From: Aliiroseovarius sp. S1339 | GTDB lineage: Bacteria > Pseudomonadota > Alphaproteobacteria > Rhodobacterales > Rhodobacteraceae | Assembly (NCBI RefSeq): GCF_023195695.1 | Contig: NZ_JALPQG010000008.1 | Location: 142,195 to 206,194, forward strand | DNA length: 64,000 bases | Direction: 5' to 3' | Shown here: positions 47,579 through 56,350 of the stretch, piece by piece | Layout: every line of letters begins with the position of its first letter | How positions within the stretch are numbered: position 1 is the first letter of the stretch | Position numbers and translations under genes: made by a program | Notes under the pieces: model-generated | Told to the model about the DNA's origin: nothing | Seen by the model: the letters and a program-made list of their open reading frames with translations, nothing else | Databases searched by the model: none

Positions 47579-49993
47579 CTATACCAGCCCGGCTTCCATC
47601 ATAAGGCGATCTGCTTCGGCCCGCATCAGGGCGTCTGCCCCGGCACCGTCAACGGGCACCTTGCCGACCTCAAGGAACAGAGGGGCGGCGAAGGGCGTGA
47701 CGCGGCCCGGGTGCACGTGGTCGATCAGCCCGCCTGTGCGCGCCAGCATCTCGTCAATCCGACCAAATCCGATCAGCCCGCGCATCGCCTCGTCCCGCGT
47801 GATGGATAGCAGCAGGTGGTCGGGGTCGTATTTTCGCAGGGTATCGTAAAGGATGTCGGCCGAGAACGTGGCCTGCCGACCCGAGGATCGCTTGCCCGGC
47901 AGGTTGCGGGTGATCAACCCAGCGATGGTGGCCGCGCCCTTGAAGCTGCGTTTCATCAGGGCGTTTTCCGCAAGCCATCCGTCCAGCCCGTCATGCAGGC
48001 CCGTGGCGTCGAGCGCGTGAGCGGGGTTGTCCAGATGCGACACGGACCAAATCAGCGTGGCATAGTCGGTGGCGACAAAGCCCAGCGGGCCAAGCCCCAT
48101 CTCCTCCATCCGGCGTGTGACCATCAGGCCCAGCGTTTGCTGCGCGTTCTTGCCCGCAAAACCATAGATGCAGGTGTGCGGTCGATCCTCGTGATCGAAA
48201 CTTTCGACAAGGATGCGACCGGCGCGGGGCAGAAGGCTCACCTCACGCTGCAATTCGATCCAGTCAAGCGTATGACGCGGCAAGTCGGGCAGGGGGGTGC
48301 GATGCAGAAGGTCAAGGATGCGGGTGGACAGTTGGGTTGAAGTCGAAAACTTGGTGCCGGAAAACACCGCGAGCTTGGGTTTGCGGCCCCGGTCGCGGCT
48401 AACTTGCACCTCCATCTCGCGCAAGCTTTCAAACCGCACTATCCTGCCGCCCATCAGGAAGGTGTCACCGGGGGTTAGCGAGGCGGCGAAGCTTTCTTCG
48501 ACCTCGCCCAAGGGCTTGCCACCCGAGGCACCAGACCGCCCCTTCATCCGCACCTTCAGCGTGTCGGTGTCGATGATCGTGCCCACATTCATCCGCACCT
48601 GTTGGGCCAGTCGCGGATCGCGCAGCTGCCACAAGCCGTCGGCCCGCTGCATCAGACGTTGCCACCGGTCATAGGCGTGCAGGGCATAGCCGCCGGTCGC
48701 CACGAAATCGAGGCAGGCGTCGAAATTGACGCGGGTGAGGCCCGCATAGGGGCCAGCGGTCGTGACCTCGGCAAACAGCGCATCGGCGTCAAAGGGGGCG
48801 GAACAGGCGGTGATCAGGATGTGCTGACACAACACGTCACGCGGGCCGGGGCCGCGCGGGTCGCCGTCAAGGTCATGAGCCAGAACGGCCTCGATCGCGG
48901 CGTGGCATTCGATGACCTCCCACCGGTTGGCGGGCAGGATCAGAGCCTTGGACGGCGCATTGTATCGGTGATTGGCCCGCCCGATCCGCTGCACAAGACG
49001 TTTTACGTTCTTCGGCGCGCCGACTTGAATGACCAGATCGACATCGCCCCAATCAAGCCCAAGGTCCAGCGATCCGGTGCAGACAACAGCCCGCAGGCTG
49101 CCTGCCACCATCGCGGCCTCGACCTTCTTGCGTTGTTCCAGCGCCAGCGAGCCGTGGTGGATGCCGACGGGCAGGGCGGCGTCATTTGCCATCCAAAGCT
49201 CGTGAAAGAAAATCTCGGCCTGCGCGCGGGTGTTGTGGAAGATGAGCGTGGTCTTGTGTTTTGCGACCTCGTCCAAGACCTCGCGGATCGCATAGCGCCC
49301 CCCACCGCCCGACCATGGGGGCGGGGTGTCGGTGGTTAGCATTGCGATGTCGGGATCAGGGCCGGGGTCGGCTTCGATAATTTCGCACCGGGTTGGGTGC
49401 GGGGCAAGGAATTGAGCCAGCGCAGGCGGGTCTTCGACCGTGGCCGACAGCCCGACGCGTTTGAGGTCGGGGCACAGCGCGTGCAGCCGTGACAGGCACA
49501 GCATCAGTTGATCGCCGCGTTTGCTTTCCGCCAGCGCGTGCAATTCGTCTACGACCACGCGCCTCAGGCCGGTAAACATATGCGGCGCATCCTCATAACT
49601 TAACAACAGCGCAAGGCTTTCCGGCGTGGTCAGCAAAATATGCGGCGGGTCGGCGCGTTGGGCTTTCTTGCGGGTTTGGGTGGTGTCGCCTGACCGATCC
49701 TCGACCCGGATCGCCAGCCCTATATCCTCAATCGGCGTCGTCAGATTGCGCCGCATATCCGCGGCCAACGCCTTTAGGGGCGAGATATAGAGCGTGTGAA
49801 GGCCCGGCCCCGGCGCGTTGCCCAGCTCCACCAGACTGGGCAGAAACCCGGCCAGCGTTTTGCCACCCCCGGTCGGTGCGATCAGCATCACGGCGGGCGC
49901 GTCGGCGCGGGCCAACATCGCCTGCTGGTGCGGATGCGGGGTCCAGCCGCGTTGGGTGAACCAGCGTTCAAAGGCGGGAGGCAGGGTGGTCAT
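47579..49993 (-). CDS. Ligase-associated DNA damage response DEXH helicase (Lhr-like)
   Basis: 804 residues. Superfamily 2 motifs are all present: APTGGGKTLAGFLP (I), ISPLKALAADMRRNL (Ia), TTPESLALLL (Ib), VVDELHAL (II), GLSATVEDP (III), FHNTRAQAE (IV), VVCTGSLDLGLDWGDVD (V) and QRIGRANHR (VI), followed by the long Lhr-specific C-terminal half. The frame opens at 50143 inside the neighbouring terminator; I use the ATG at 49993, although no Shine-Dalgarno is clear and 50029 is possible. It pairs with pdeM downstream for DNA repair. Confidence 0.9.
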   Translation of the reverse strand: MTTLPPAFERWFTQRGWTPHPHQQAMLARADAPAVMLIAPTGGGKTLAGFLPSLVELGNAPGPGLHTLYISPLKALAADMRRNLTTPIEDIGLAIRVEDRSGDTTQTRKKAQRADPPHILLTTPESLALLLSYEDAPHMFTGLRRVVVDELHALAESKRGDQLMLCLSRLHALCPDLKRVGLSATVEDPPALAQFLAPHPTRCEIIEADPGPDPDIAMLTTDTPPPWSGGGGRYAIREVLDEVAKHKTTLIFHNTRAQAEIFFHELWMANDAALPVGIHHGSLALEQRKKVEAAMVAGSLRAVVCTGSLDLGLDWGDVDLVIQVGAPKNVKRLVQRIGRANHRYNAPSKALILPANRWEVIECHAAIEAVLAHDLDGDPRGPGPRDVLCQHILITACSAPFDADALFAEVTTAGPYAGLTRVNFDACLDFVATGGYALHAYDRWQRLMQRADGLWQLRDPRLAQQVRMNVGTIIDTDTLKVRMKGRSGASGGKPLGEVEESFAASLTPGDTFLMGGRIVRFESLREMEVQVSRDRGRKPKLAVFSGTKFSTSTQLSTRILDLLHRTPLPDLPRHTLDWIELQREVSLLPRAGRILVESFDHEDRPHTCIYGFAGKNAQQTLGLMVTRRMEEMGLGPLGFVATDYATLIWSVSHLDNPAHALDATGLHDGLDGWLAENALMKRSFKGAATIAGLITRNLPGKRSSGRQATFSADILYDTLRKYDPDHLLLSITRDEAMRGLIGFGRIDEMLARTGGLIDHVHPGRVTPFAAPLFLEVGKVPVDGAGADALMRAEADRLMMEAGLV

Positions 49994-50050
49994 AGAGGCA
50001 GGATAGGAAATGGCGCGCGGCGTGAACATGCCCGAAATGCGAACGAGCAC

Positions 50051-50079
50051 AAAAAAAGGGCGACCTGAGGGCCGCCCTT
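50051..50079 (-). terminator. Intrinsic terminator after the AAA+ ATPase gene
   Basis: On the minus strand AAGGGCG (50079-50073) pairs with CGCCCTT (50062-50056) and the stem runs into seven Ts (down to 50051). It lies 22 bases after the ATPase stop and separates it from the helicase-pdeM genes. Confidence 0.88.
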
Positions 50080-50100
50080 GGAGATGGTTTGGATCGCGTG

Positions 50101-51420
50101 CTAGTGCACGATTTCCTCTTCTTTTACGAACATGTTTTCCCACGCGCGGTCGATCAGCTCCGGGGTCATCTGGGGGGGCAGCCCCTCAAAATCGCAAATC
50201 GACAGCATCTGGTCGATCAGGAACACCGGCTGATAGTTGGCGTAGATGTTGTCGATCGTCGGGTATTTGGTTTTCAACAGGTGGATCAAAGCGTCCTGTG
50301 ACAGCGGCATCCCCTTCTTCTTTGCTACCATCGCGAAGATTTTCAGGAAGCCTTCCTGATCCGGCCCGTCGATTTTGATCTTATAGAAAATCCGGCGCAG
50401 GGCCGCCTTATCGAAGATCTTGTTTGGGTGAAAGTTGGTCGAGAAGATGACCAGTGTGTCAAACGGCACCTCGAATTTTTCACCCGATTGCAAGGCCAGA
50501 ATATCTTTGTTTTCTTCCAGCGGCACAATCCAGCGGTTGATCAGCGCCTGGGGCGGATCGGCTTGGCGACCAAGGTCGTCGACGATGAAGACGCCGCCCG
50601 AGGATTTAAGCTGAAGCGACGCCGTATAGGTCCGCGCGGTCGGGTTATAAACCAGATCGAGCATGTCCAGCGTCAGTTCACCACCGGTGATCACCGTGGG
50701 ACGTTCGCACAGCACATAGCGACGGTCGTATTTCTTCGATACCCGGCGAAGCGCGTTCGGATCGCCCTCTTCATCCTCAGCCAGGGTGTGAACGATTGGG
50801 TCATAGACGGTGATGACCTGACCGGAATATTCAATCGCGCGCGGGACATAGATTTTGTCGCCCAATGCGTCACGGATCCCGTTTGAGATCGAGGACTTAC
50901 CATTGCCCGGCGGTCCATACATCAAGATTGACCGGCCCGAGCCGACAGCCGGTCCAAGCTGGTCCAGCAAATCAGGCGGCAAGATCAGATGCCCCATGGC
51001 GCCAGTCAACTGGTCGCGCGACATGTGGATGTTGCGGATCGACTGACGTTTCACCTGTTTGGCATAGACCTCCATCGGCACAGGCATTGCGCCGAAATAT
51101 TCCGACTGCGACAGCGCATCCAGCGCGCGCGCCTTGCCGGTGTCCGACAAGCGGTAGCCCATTTCAGAGGATTTGGAACCTGCCTGCAACGTGCCCATCG
51201 CCTCGACCAGCCCGCCATCCCGGCTCATGTCGATCAGTTCCTGCACCACGCGGGCGGGCAGACAAAGCACGCGTTCAAGGTCGGTGACTTGTTCAAGATT
51301 GGTACGGAACATGGTCTTCAGCAGGATGTCCCGCATCATCACCAAGGTCAGCCCGGTTTCGGACAGGCTCATCGCCGGTGGGGGGGCCATCATGTCCGTG
51401 CTATGTACATTCATTGTCAT
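50101..51420 (-). CDS. AAA+ ATPase with N-terminal winged-helix-like region, unknown role
   Basis: 439 residues. The first about 105 look like a winged helix (MMRDILLKTMFRTNLEQVTDLERVLCLPARVVQELIDMSRDGGLVEA). The AAA+ core has Walker A GPPGNGKSS (169-177), Walker B VFIVDD (277-282), sensor 1 STNF (327-330) and an arginine finger in LRRIF (341-345). A linker SQSEYFGAMPVPMEVYAKQVKRQSI separates them. It resembles MoxR-like or chaperone-type ATPases, but there is no VWA partner nearby. It stands between the helicase pair and the Tad locus, with its own terminator and a divergent membrane-protein gene. I cannot assign a function. Confidence 0.88.
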   Translation of the reverse strand: MTMNVHSTDMMAPPPAMSLSETGLTLVMMRDILLKTMFRTNLEQVTDLERVLCLPARVVQELIDMSRDGGLVEAMGTLQAGSKSSEMGYRLSDTGKARALDALSQSEYFGAMPVPMEVYAKQVKRQSIRNIHMSRDQLTGAMGHLILPPDLLDQLGPAVGSGRSILMYGPPGNGKSSISNGIRDALGDKIYVPRAIEYSGQVITVYDPIVHTLAEDEEGDPNALRRVSKKYDRRYVLCERPTVITGGELTLDMLDLVYNPTARTYTASLQLKSSGGVFIVDDLGRQADPPQALINRWIVPLEENKDILALQSGEKFEVPFDTLVIFSTNFHPNKIFDKAALRRIFYKIKIDGPDQEGFLKIFAMVAKKKGMPLSQDALIHLLKTKYPTIDNIYANYQPVFLIDQMLSICDFEGLPPQMTPELIDRAWENMFVKEEEIVH

Positions 51421-51536
51421 GCTCGATCTTATGTTGCGGTTTCAGACTGCCGAGTCAATAAATTGACCAAACAATTACAAAGCTTTGCGAAGCGCCATAT
51501 TGACGCTAATTTAGCTACAAAAGAATGAGGGCAGGT

Positions 51537-53231
51537 ATGAGTGCGAATAAAGGCAAGTTTTTGGCAGCCTTCATGGTGGGCCTGTTAACCCTGTATGCCT
51601 TTGTGTTTTTCGCCAAGGGCGGATTGTTTATCAGCAAGCATGAAGGCGACACGCTGCACTTGCTTCAAATGCTGTTGCGCATGGGTCAAGGCGACTGGCC
51701 GCATTTGGATTTCGTCACGCCGATTGGGGTGCTGGCCTTCGCGCCGATCTCGGTGTTTCTTGAGGCTGGATTGGGTGTGGGGCATGCGATCCATGCCGGG
51801 CAACTGCTTGTTGCCATTGTGTTTTGCCCCCTTGCATGGTGGGTTGCGAAGACGCGGTATGAGGGCTGGTGGGCGTATCTTTTCGCGGCAACGATCCTGA
51901 TCTTCGCGGTGGCGCTTGTGTATGGCGAGGGCGATGACAGTGTCTCAATCTCGATGCACTACAACCGTTGGGCTTGGGCGGCGGCCTTTCTTGCAATTAC
52001 GGCGGCGACCCTGCCGGCGCGCGATCAGGCCTCGTCGCGCATGGATGGGTTTGTGATCGGCTTGGCCATGGCGGTGATGGCGATGATCAAGGTGACCTAT
52101 TTCGCGGCGTTCTTCATTCCGGTGCTGGTGGCACTTTTCGCGCGCGGGGCTGGGCGCACGGCGCTGTGGGCCTTGGTGACGGGCATTCTAATGGCCGCGC
52201 TGGTGACGCTTTGGGTTGGTACGCCATTGATCTGGCTGGCCTATCTGCGCGATCTTCTGAATGTTGCAGCGTCAGATGTGCGTCCCCAGCCCGGCCGGGA
52301 TTTTGGCTATGTCGTCAGCGCACCAGCTTATCTGGGCGGATCACTGATCGCGGTTCTATCGGTGATCTTTCTGCGCCAAGCGGGTCGGATGACGGAGGGC
52401 ATGGTCCTGCTGTTGCTGTTGCCCGGCTTTTTCTATGTGACGTTCCAGAACTTTGGAAATGACCCGCAATGGCTGTGGTTGTTGGGGCTGTTGCTGGTCG
52501 CGCTGCGCCCTACGGGTCCCGTGTTTAACGGTTTTGGTTGGGATGTGCAGAAGGCGATTTCCCTTGCGGCGGTCGCAGCCTTCGCCTTTGCGATCCCCAG
52601 TTTTCTAAACCTTGCGGCCAGTCCGTTCCGCCATCTTGCCACAGACGTTGAAAAATATGTCCCGCTTATGCCGGGAAGCGGCGTGCATGAAGACTTGCAA
52701 ACCTATGCGCCGCGCGCAGCACGGGTCGATGTGCGCCGCGCCTTTGATGGGCCGGACACGCTGTTCGCCGGCCTGTATGACGACGAGGCCCGCAAGGATA
52801 CCAACGTCATCTTTCAGGGGCGCGACTTTGACTATTGCACGCTTGAACTTGGAATGGTGGTTTGGTTCCGCGCGGTGTCAGAAGACATTGCAAACTGGTC
52901 TGGCGGGGGTAAGGCGCTTTTCTCGGCCGATCTGCTGTCCAGCTATTGGCTCTATGCTGATCTGACGCCGCTGAAGGGCGGTGCGCCGTGGTATTATGGC
53001 GATCTGAGCGGGATCGAGAATGCGGATTATCTATTGGTGCCAAACTGTCCGCTGTCCGCGGACACCCGCAAGAAGATTTTAGACGAGGTGTCGGGGCAGG
53101 ACTGGATCGACCAAGTGGTTGAGGCGCGTCGGACCCCCTACTACACGCTTTACAGTCTGCCGGGCGAGAAGCCGAAAAGGGTCGACCCACCGGCTGGGGA
53201 CGACGAAAGTGACGAAGTCGATGCGTATTAG
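51537..53231 (+). CDS. Polytopic membrane protein, GT-C glycosyltransferase-like
   Basis: 564 residues. About 10-11 membrane helices fill the first 370 residues; an early loop reads HEGDTLHLLQMLLRMGQGDWPHLDFVTPIG, like the acidic loop 1 of GT-C lipid-linked-sugar transferases. The last about 190 residues are soluble (AARVDVRRAFDGPDTLFAGLYDDE to the acidic end DDESDEVDAY). This suggests a transferase or polymer-processing enzyme in the envelope, not proven. I choose the ATG at 51537 (GGCAGG one to six bases upstream); 51525 is an alternative. It is divergent from the ATPase and convergent with the Tad locus. Confidence 0.75.
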   Translation: MSANKGKFLAAFMVGLLTLYAFVFFAKGGLFISKHEGDTLHLLQMLLRMGQGDWPHLDFVTPIGVLAFAPISVFLEAGLGVGHAIHAGQLLVAIVFCPLAWWVAKTRYEGWWAYLFAATILIFAVALVYGEGDDSVSISMHYNRWAWAAAFLAITAATLPARDQASSRMDGFVIGLAMAVMAMIKVTYFAAFFIPVLVALFARGAGRTALWALVTGILMAALVTLWVGTPLIWLAYLRDLLNVAASDVRPQPGRDFGYVVSAPAYLGGSLIAVLSVIFLRQAGRMTEGMVLLLLLPGFFYVTFQNFGNDPQWLWLLGLLLVALRPTGPVFNGFGWDVQKAISLAAVAAFAFAIPSFLNLAASPFRHLATDVEKYVPLMPGSGVHEDLQTYAPRAARVDVRRAFDGPDTLFAGLYDDEARKDTNVIFQGRDFDYCTLELGMVVWFRAVSEDIANWSGGGKALFSADLLSSYWLYADLTPLKGGAPWYYGDLSGIENADYLLVPNCPLSADTRKKILDEVSGQDWIDQVVEARRTPYYTLYSLPGEKPKRVDPPAGDDESDEVDAY

Positions 53232-53242
53232 GCGAGAAAAGG

Positions 53243-53274
53243 AAAAACCTCTGCAAAATAGTGTTTTGCAGAGG
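53243..53274. terminator. Bidirectional terminator between the membrane protein and the Tad operon
   Basis: CCTCTGCAAAA (53248-53258) and TTTTGCAGAGG (53264-53274) form an 11-bp stem with a five-base loop. Five As on the left serve as a T run for the minus-strand Tad message. On the plus side CTATTT follows, a weaker tail. Confidence 0.8.
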
Positions 53275-53297
53275 CTATTTCTAGTTTTGGGCTTTTC

Positions 53298-53798
53298 TTA
53301 TGCTCCGCCTAAAGCGGCCAATCCAAGATAGGTGATCAACGTCGCCCCAAGGCTAAGCCCCATTGGATAATCGCGCCGTTTCCAGCTTTCCCAATCAGGC
53401 GTGGCTGCGCGCACCCAACTGATTTTCTGCGCTATCCGGTGCAGGATGAACCCTGCAAGGATCATCACCGCAAGGATCATCAGGACAAGAACTGCGTCGG
53501 GCAGGGCGACAAGCGGTGCCATCGCGGCGGCAAATTTTGCATCCCCCGCGCCCAGCATCCGACCGATGTTCATCACGAACCCGATCACCAAAATGACCAC
53601 CAGATGAACCCAGCGCCACAGGTATTCATCAAGCTCGAACGCAAAAAGACCAATCACGGCAAAGACAATGATCAGGGCCATGACCGCCTTGTTGGGGATC
53701 TTCATGCGCGACAGGTCGGACCAGACCGCCCACAAGGCAATTGGAACTGCAAAGGGCAGAAACAGCATCGCCGCCCAGCTTGTCATCGCCGTGCTCAT
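53298..53798 (-). CDS. cpaA: Prepilin peptidase CpaA/TadV
   Basis: 166 residues, about six membrane helices. The two catalytic aspartates are in DLSRMKIPNK (about 28) and GAGDAKF (about 83), the GxGD aspartyl protease pattern of type IV prepilin peptidases in the short form that lacks the methylase domain. It would process the Flp pilin encoded at the far end of the locus. The frame opens 21 codons earlier; GGTGA before the ATG at 53798 decides the start. It is the last gene of the Tad run. Confidence 0.93.
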   Translation of the reverse strand: MSTAMTSWAAMLFLPFAVPIALWAVWSDLSRMKIPNKAVMALIIVFAVIGLFAFELDEYLWRWVHLVVILVIGFVMNIGRMLGAGDAKFAAAMAPLVALPDAVLVLMILAVMILAGFILHRIAQKISWVRAATPDWESWKRRDYPMGLSLGATLITYLGLAALGGA

Positions 53799-53805
53799 GT
53801 TCAAT

Positions 53806-54672
53806 TCACCCGTTTGAGACGTTGCTTTCCAGCGCTTCCAGCGCGCGGGTTGCGGCCTCAAAATGCTGGGGGTGCGTGTCGATGGCTTCCTGCAACAGAC
53901 CTTTGCCGGTGGTCACATCGCCTTGCTTAATGGCGGACAGGGCCAACGTGTGCAAAAGCTGGGCGCGTTCGATCTGGGTCATTTGGATGACGGGCATATC
54001 GTATTTACGTTGTGCGCCACGTGCCAGAACAAGGTTGTTCTTCGCGGTGAACAGCTTGTTGTCATAGCCCAAAGCTTGCGAAAACATCTTCTCGGCACCT
54101 TCATAATCGGCCCGCGTCAGCTTGGAATAACCCCAGTTGTTCAGCACAGAACCTGGGTTGGTGGTTAGCCCAACAGCCGTTTCGTAAAAGCTGTCGGCTT
54201 TCTTCCATTCCTTGTTGCTGTCAGCGATCATCGCCTCTAACCGGTAGCGGCGATAAGTCTCGTGGGTGGGCGGCACCTTGTCCAGCACCACTTCCGCTTG
54301 ATCCCAGTCGCCTGCACGGATCAACGCATCAGCCAGATTGACGCGATCCTCTGAAGTGCCCTGCGAACTTGCGACGACGGCTTTCCACACCGGCACAGCT
54401 TCGGCCGGGCGTTTGGCGCGGATCAGCGATTGCGCCAAACCCCGCTTCAGATCAATGCGACCCGGCTGAGATTCAGCCGTGCGTTTGAAATAGGAAACCG
54501 CCTCATTCGGGTCGCCCACTGTCAGCATGATGTCGTTAAGATTGCTTTCGTCGATTACGTTCACATCTGCGATGGCACGTTCGACCTCTTCACCGCCCGA
54601 TTTCGGCTTGTTGCAAGCTGAGAGGGCAATCGCGCTGCCAAGGCAGAGCGTCAGAAAAATGGGATGGCGCAT
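53806..54672 (-). CDS. TPR-repeat lipoprotein of the Tad locus (TadD-like)
   Basis: 288 residues. Lipobox LSAC gives a lipidated Cys at about residue 20. The rest is TPR-type helical repeats: GDPNEAVSYFKRTAESQPGRIDLKRGLAQSLIRAKRPAEAVPVWKAV, then ADALIRAGDWDQAEVVLDKV, SVLNNWGYSKLTRADYEGAEKMFSQALGYDN. TadD-type lipoproteins act in Tad pilus biogenesis, possibly as pilotins. It ends seven bases before cpaA. Two such genes in a row occur here. Confidence 0.9.
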   Translation of the reverse strand: MRHPIFLTLCLGSAIALSACNKPKSGGEEVERAIADVNVIDESNLNDIMLTVGDPNEAVSYFKRTAESQPGRIDLKRGLAQSLIRAKRPAEAVPVWKAVVASSQGTSEDRVNLADALIRAGDWDQAEVVLDKVPPTHETYRRYRLEAMIADSNKEWKKADSFYETAVGLTTNPGSVLNNWGYSKLTRADYEGAEKMFSQALGYDNKLFTAKNNLVLARGAQRKYDMPVIQMTQIERAQLLHTLALSAIKQGDVTTGKGLLQEAIDTHPQHFEAATRALEALESNVSNG

Positions 54673-54704
54673 TTTTGCGTCCTTTTTACTGCTCGTGTCT
54701 TCGC

Positions 54705-55331
54705 TTAGATCTGCGACAGAAGCAGGTAGTCTCCCGCCCCCCGTCGCACCAGCGCGAATGTATCATTATGCGTCTGATCATAATCAGGGTTTTCCATTTT
54801 TGCGAGCGCCAAGCGCAAATTGTCGCGGATTTGGGCAGATTGGCCACGATCCAGGCCAAATGCGATCTGGAAGACACGCGCAGCCTCGCCTGTTTGGCCG
54901 GTTTCCATCAACACAACGCCCAGATTGTTCCACGCGGGAACGAAGGTGCCGTCTTTTTCTGTCGCCTGTCTCAGGATCCGTTCGGCTTGCCCCAACCGGC
55001 CCAGTTGTAAATTGGCCGAGCCGATGGCCGACAGGACGTCGACAGTAATGCCCTGCTCGCTTGCCGCCCGAAGATAGGCTTTCAACGCCAGCTCATGTTC
55101 ACCTGCAGCGGTCAGCCTGTGGCCAACGGTCAGGCCATCAACCGAGTCCTCGCCACGTTTGACGGCGGTCGGCGCATAGGGGCTGTCATGTTTGGCAAAC
55201 GGCCCGGTTCCCGGCGCGCAAGCCGACAATCCGCCAAGCACCAAGACGGCGGCGAGCGTGCAGCCAAAGGCGCGACGTTTGAATTGGGTGGAAAGGTCGG
55301 TGGTCGTGCGGGGCAGGCGGCGCGTGGTCAA
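54705..55331 (-). CDS. Second TPR-repeat lipoprotein of the Tad locus (TadD-like)
   Basis: 208 residues. A hydrophobic lead (TLAAVLVLGGLSAC) has a lipobox Cys at about residue 38, after an unusually long, basic N terminus (RRLPRTTTDLSTQFKRRA). TPRs follow: GHRLTAAGEHELALKAYLRAASEQG, SANLQLGRLGQAERILRQATEKDGTFVPAWNNLGVVLMETGQTGEAARVFQIAFGL. It probably has a partner role to the next TPR protein. It is 31 bases after tadC. Confidence 0.88.
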   Translation of the reverse strand: MTTRRLPRTTTDLSTQFKRRAFGCTLAAVLVLGGLSACAPGTGPFAKHDSPYAPTAVKRGEDSVDGLTVGHRLTAAGEHELALKAYLRAASEQGITVDVLSAIGSANLQLGRLGQAERILRQATEKDGTFVPAWNNLGVVLMETGQTGEAARVFQIAFGLDRGQSAQIRDNLRLALAKMENPDYDQTHNDTFALVRRGAGDYLLLSQI

Positions 55332-55362
55332 ATGGCTCTCCTTCGCGCGGCCCGGGCTTGCG

Positions 55363-56340
55363 TCAGAACCGGACCGACTTGAGGGTCAGATAAATATCAT
55401 AGACCGATGGGCCGATCAGAATGATCAGAAGCGGTGGCACGGTCAGCAGCATAGTGGCAAGTGTCATCTTGGTCGGCAAGGTGTTTGCCTTCTCTTCTGC
55501 CCGCATCACCCGTTTATCTCGCATCTCGCCCGCATAAACGCGCAGGGCATCGGCAATCGAGGTGCCGAAAGTGGCCGACTGGATCATCACTGTCACAAAA
55601 CTTGCAACATCCGGCACGCCGGACCGTTCAGACAGATCACGCAGCACTTGGATGCGATCCTTGCCCGCCTTCATCTCGTTTGACACGATCGCGAACTCGT
55701 CCGCCAGCGCAGGGTAGGAGGCGCGGATTTCCTTGGCCACCCGCAGGATGGATTGGTCCAGCGACTGGCCCGCCTCGACGCAAGTCAACATCATGTCAAG
55801 CGCGTCTGGAAAGCCGTTGGTGATTTCTTCCTTGCGGGTTTCGACCCGGCGGGTGACCCAGTATTTCGGCAACATGTATCCCGCCACACCCGGCACCAGA
55901 ATCCACAGCATACGGGCCTGCGTCGTCATTTCCTGCCCATTTGCGGTTTTGAGGATGGTCAGAAACACCCCAAAGATCAGCAAGCCGATACCAAGCGCAA
56001 ACTGCGCGAAGTGGAACGTGCGCACGGCGTTCTTACCGGGATAACCCGCTTGCAGCAGTTTTAGCTGTACGGCCGAGTATTCGTCGGCGTCCTGCGGCTC
56101 AAGAAACGCCGAGTATTTCTCAAGTTTGTTGGAGCCTGATGCGACGCGCAGATCAACTTTCTGTCCGGCCTGGTTTCCACTTTCGCGCGATTTACGCAGT
56201 TTCTCCAGCGGATCGACATTGCGCCGGAGCAGGATGGGCAGAGCGGCAACGATCAACACGATCCCAAGTGCGCCCACTGCCAAAAGGGGGCCAGCGGGAC
56301 CAAGAAGGTCGGTCAGGATTGCGTTGATCTGTTCCATCAT
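55363..56340 (-). CDS. tadC: Tad pilus inner-membrane platform protein TadC
   Basis: 325 residues. A T2SSF domain occupies the middle and end: DALDMMLTCVEAGQSLDQSILRVAKEIRASYPALADEF, with membrane helices at GPLLAVGALGIVLIVAALPILL, the 110-170 region and the C terminus (MTLATMLLTVPPLLIILIGPSVYDIYL). TadC pairs with TadB as the platform on which the CpaF ATPase acts. It is 10 bases downstream of tadB. Confidence 0.95.
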   Translation of the reverse strand: MMEQINAILTDLLGPAGPLLAVGALGIVLIVAALPILLRRNVDPLEKLRKSRESGNQAGQKVDLRVASGSNKLEKYSAFLEPQDADEYSAVQLKLLQAGYPGKNAVRTFHFAQFALGIGLLIFGVFLTILKTANGQEMTTQARMLWILVPGVAGYMLPKYWVTRRVETRKEEITNGFPDALDMMLTCVEAGQSLDQSILRVAKEIRASYPALADEFAIVSNEMKAGKDRIQVLRDLSERSGVPDVASFVTVMIQSATFGTSIADALRVYAGEMRDKRVMRAEEKANTLPTKMTLATMLLTVPPLLIILIGPSVYDIYLTLKSVRF

Positions 56341-56350
56341 AAAACCTCTG

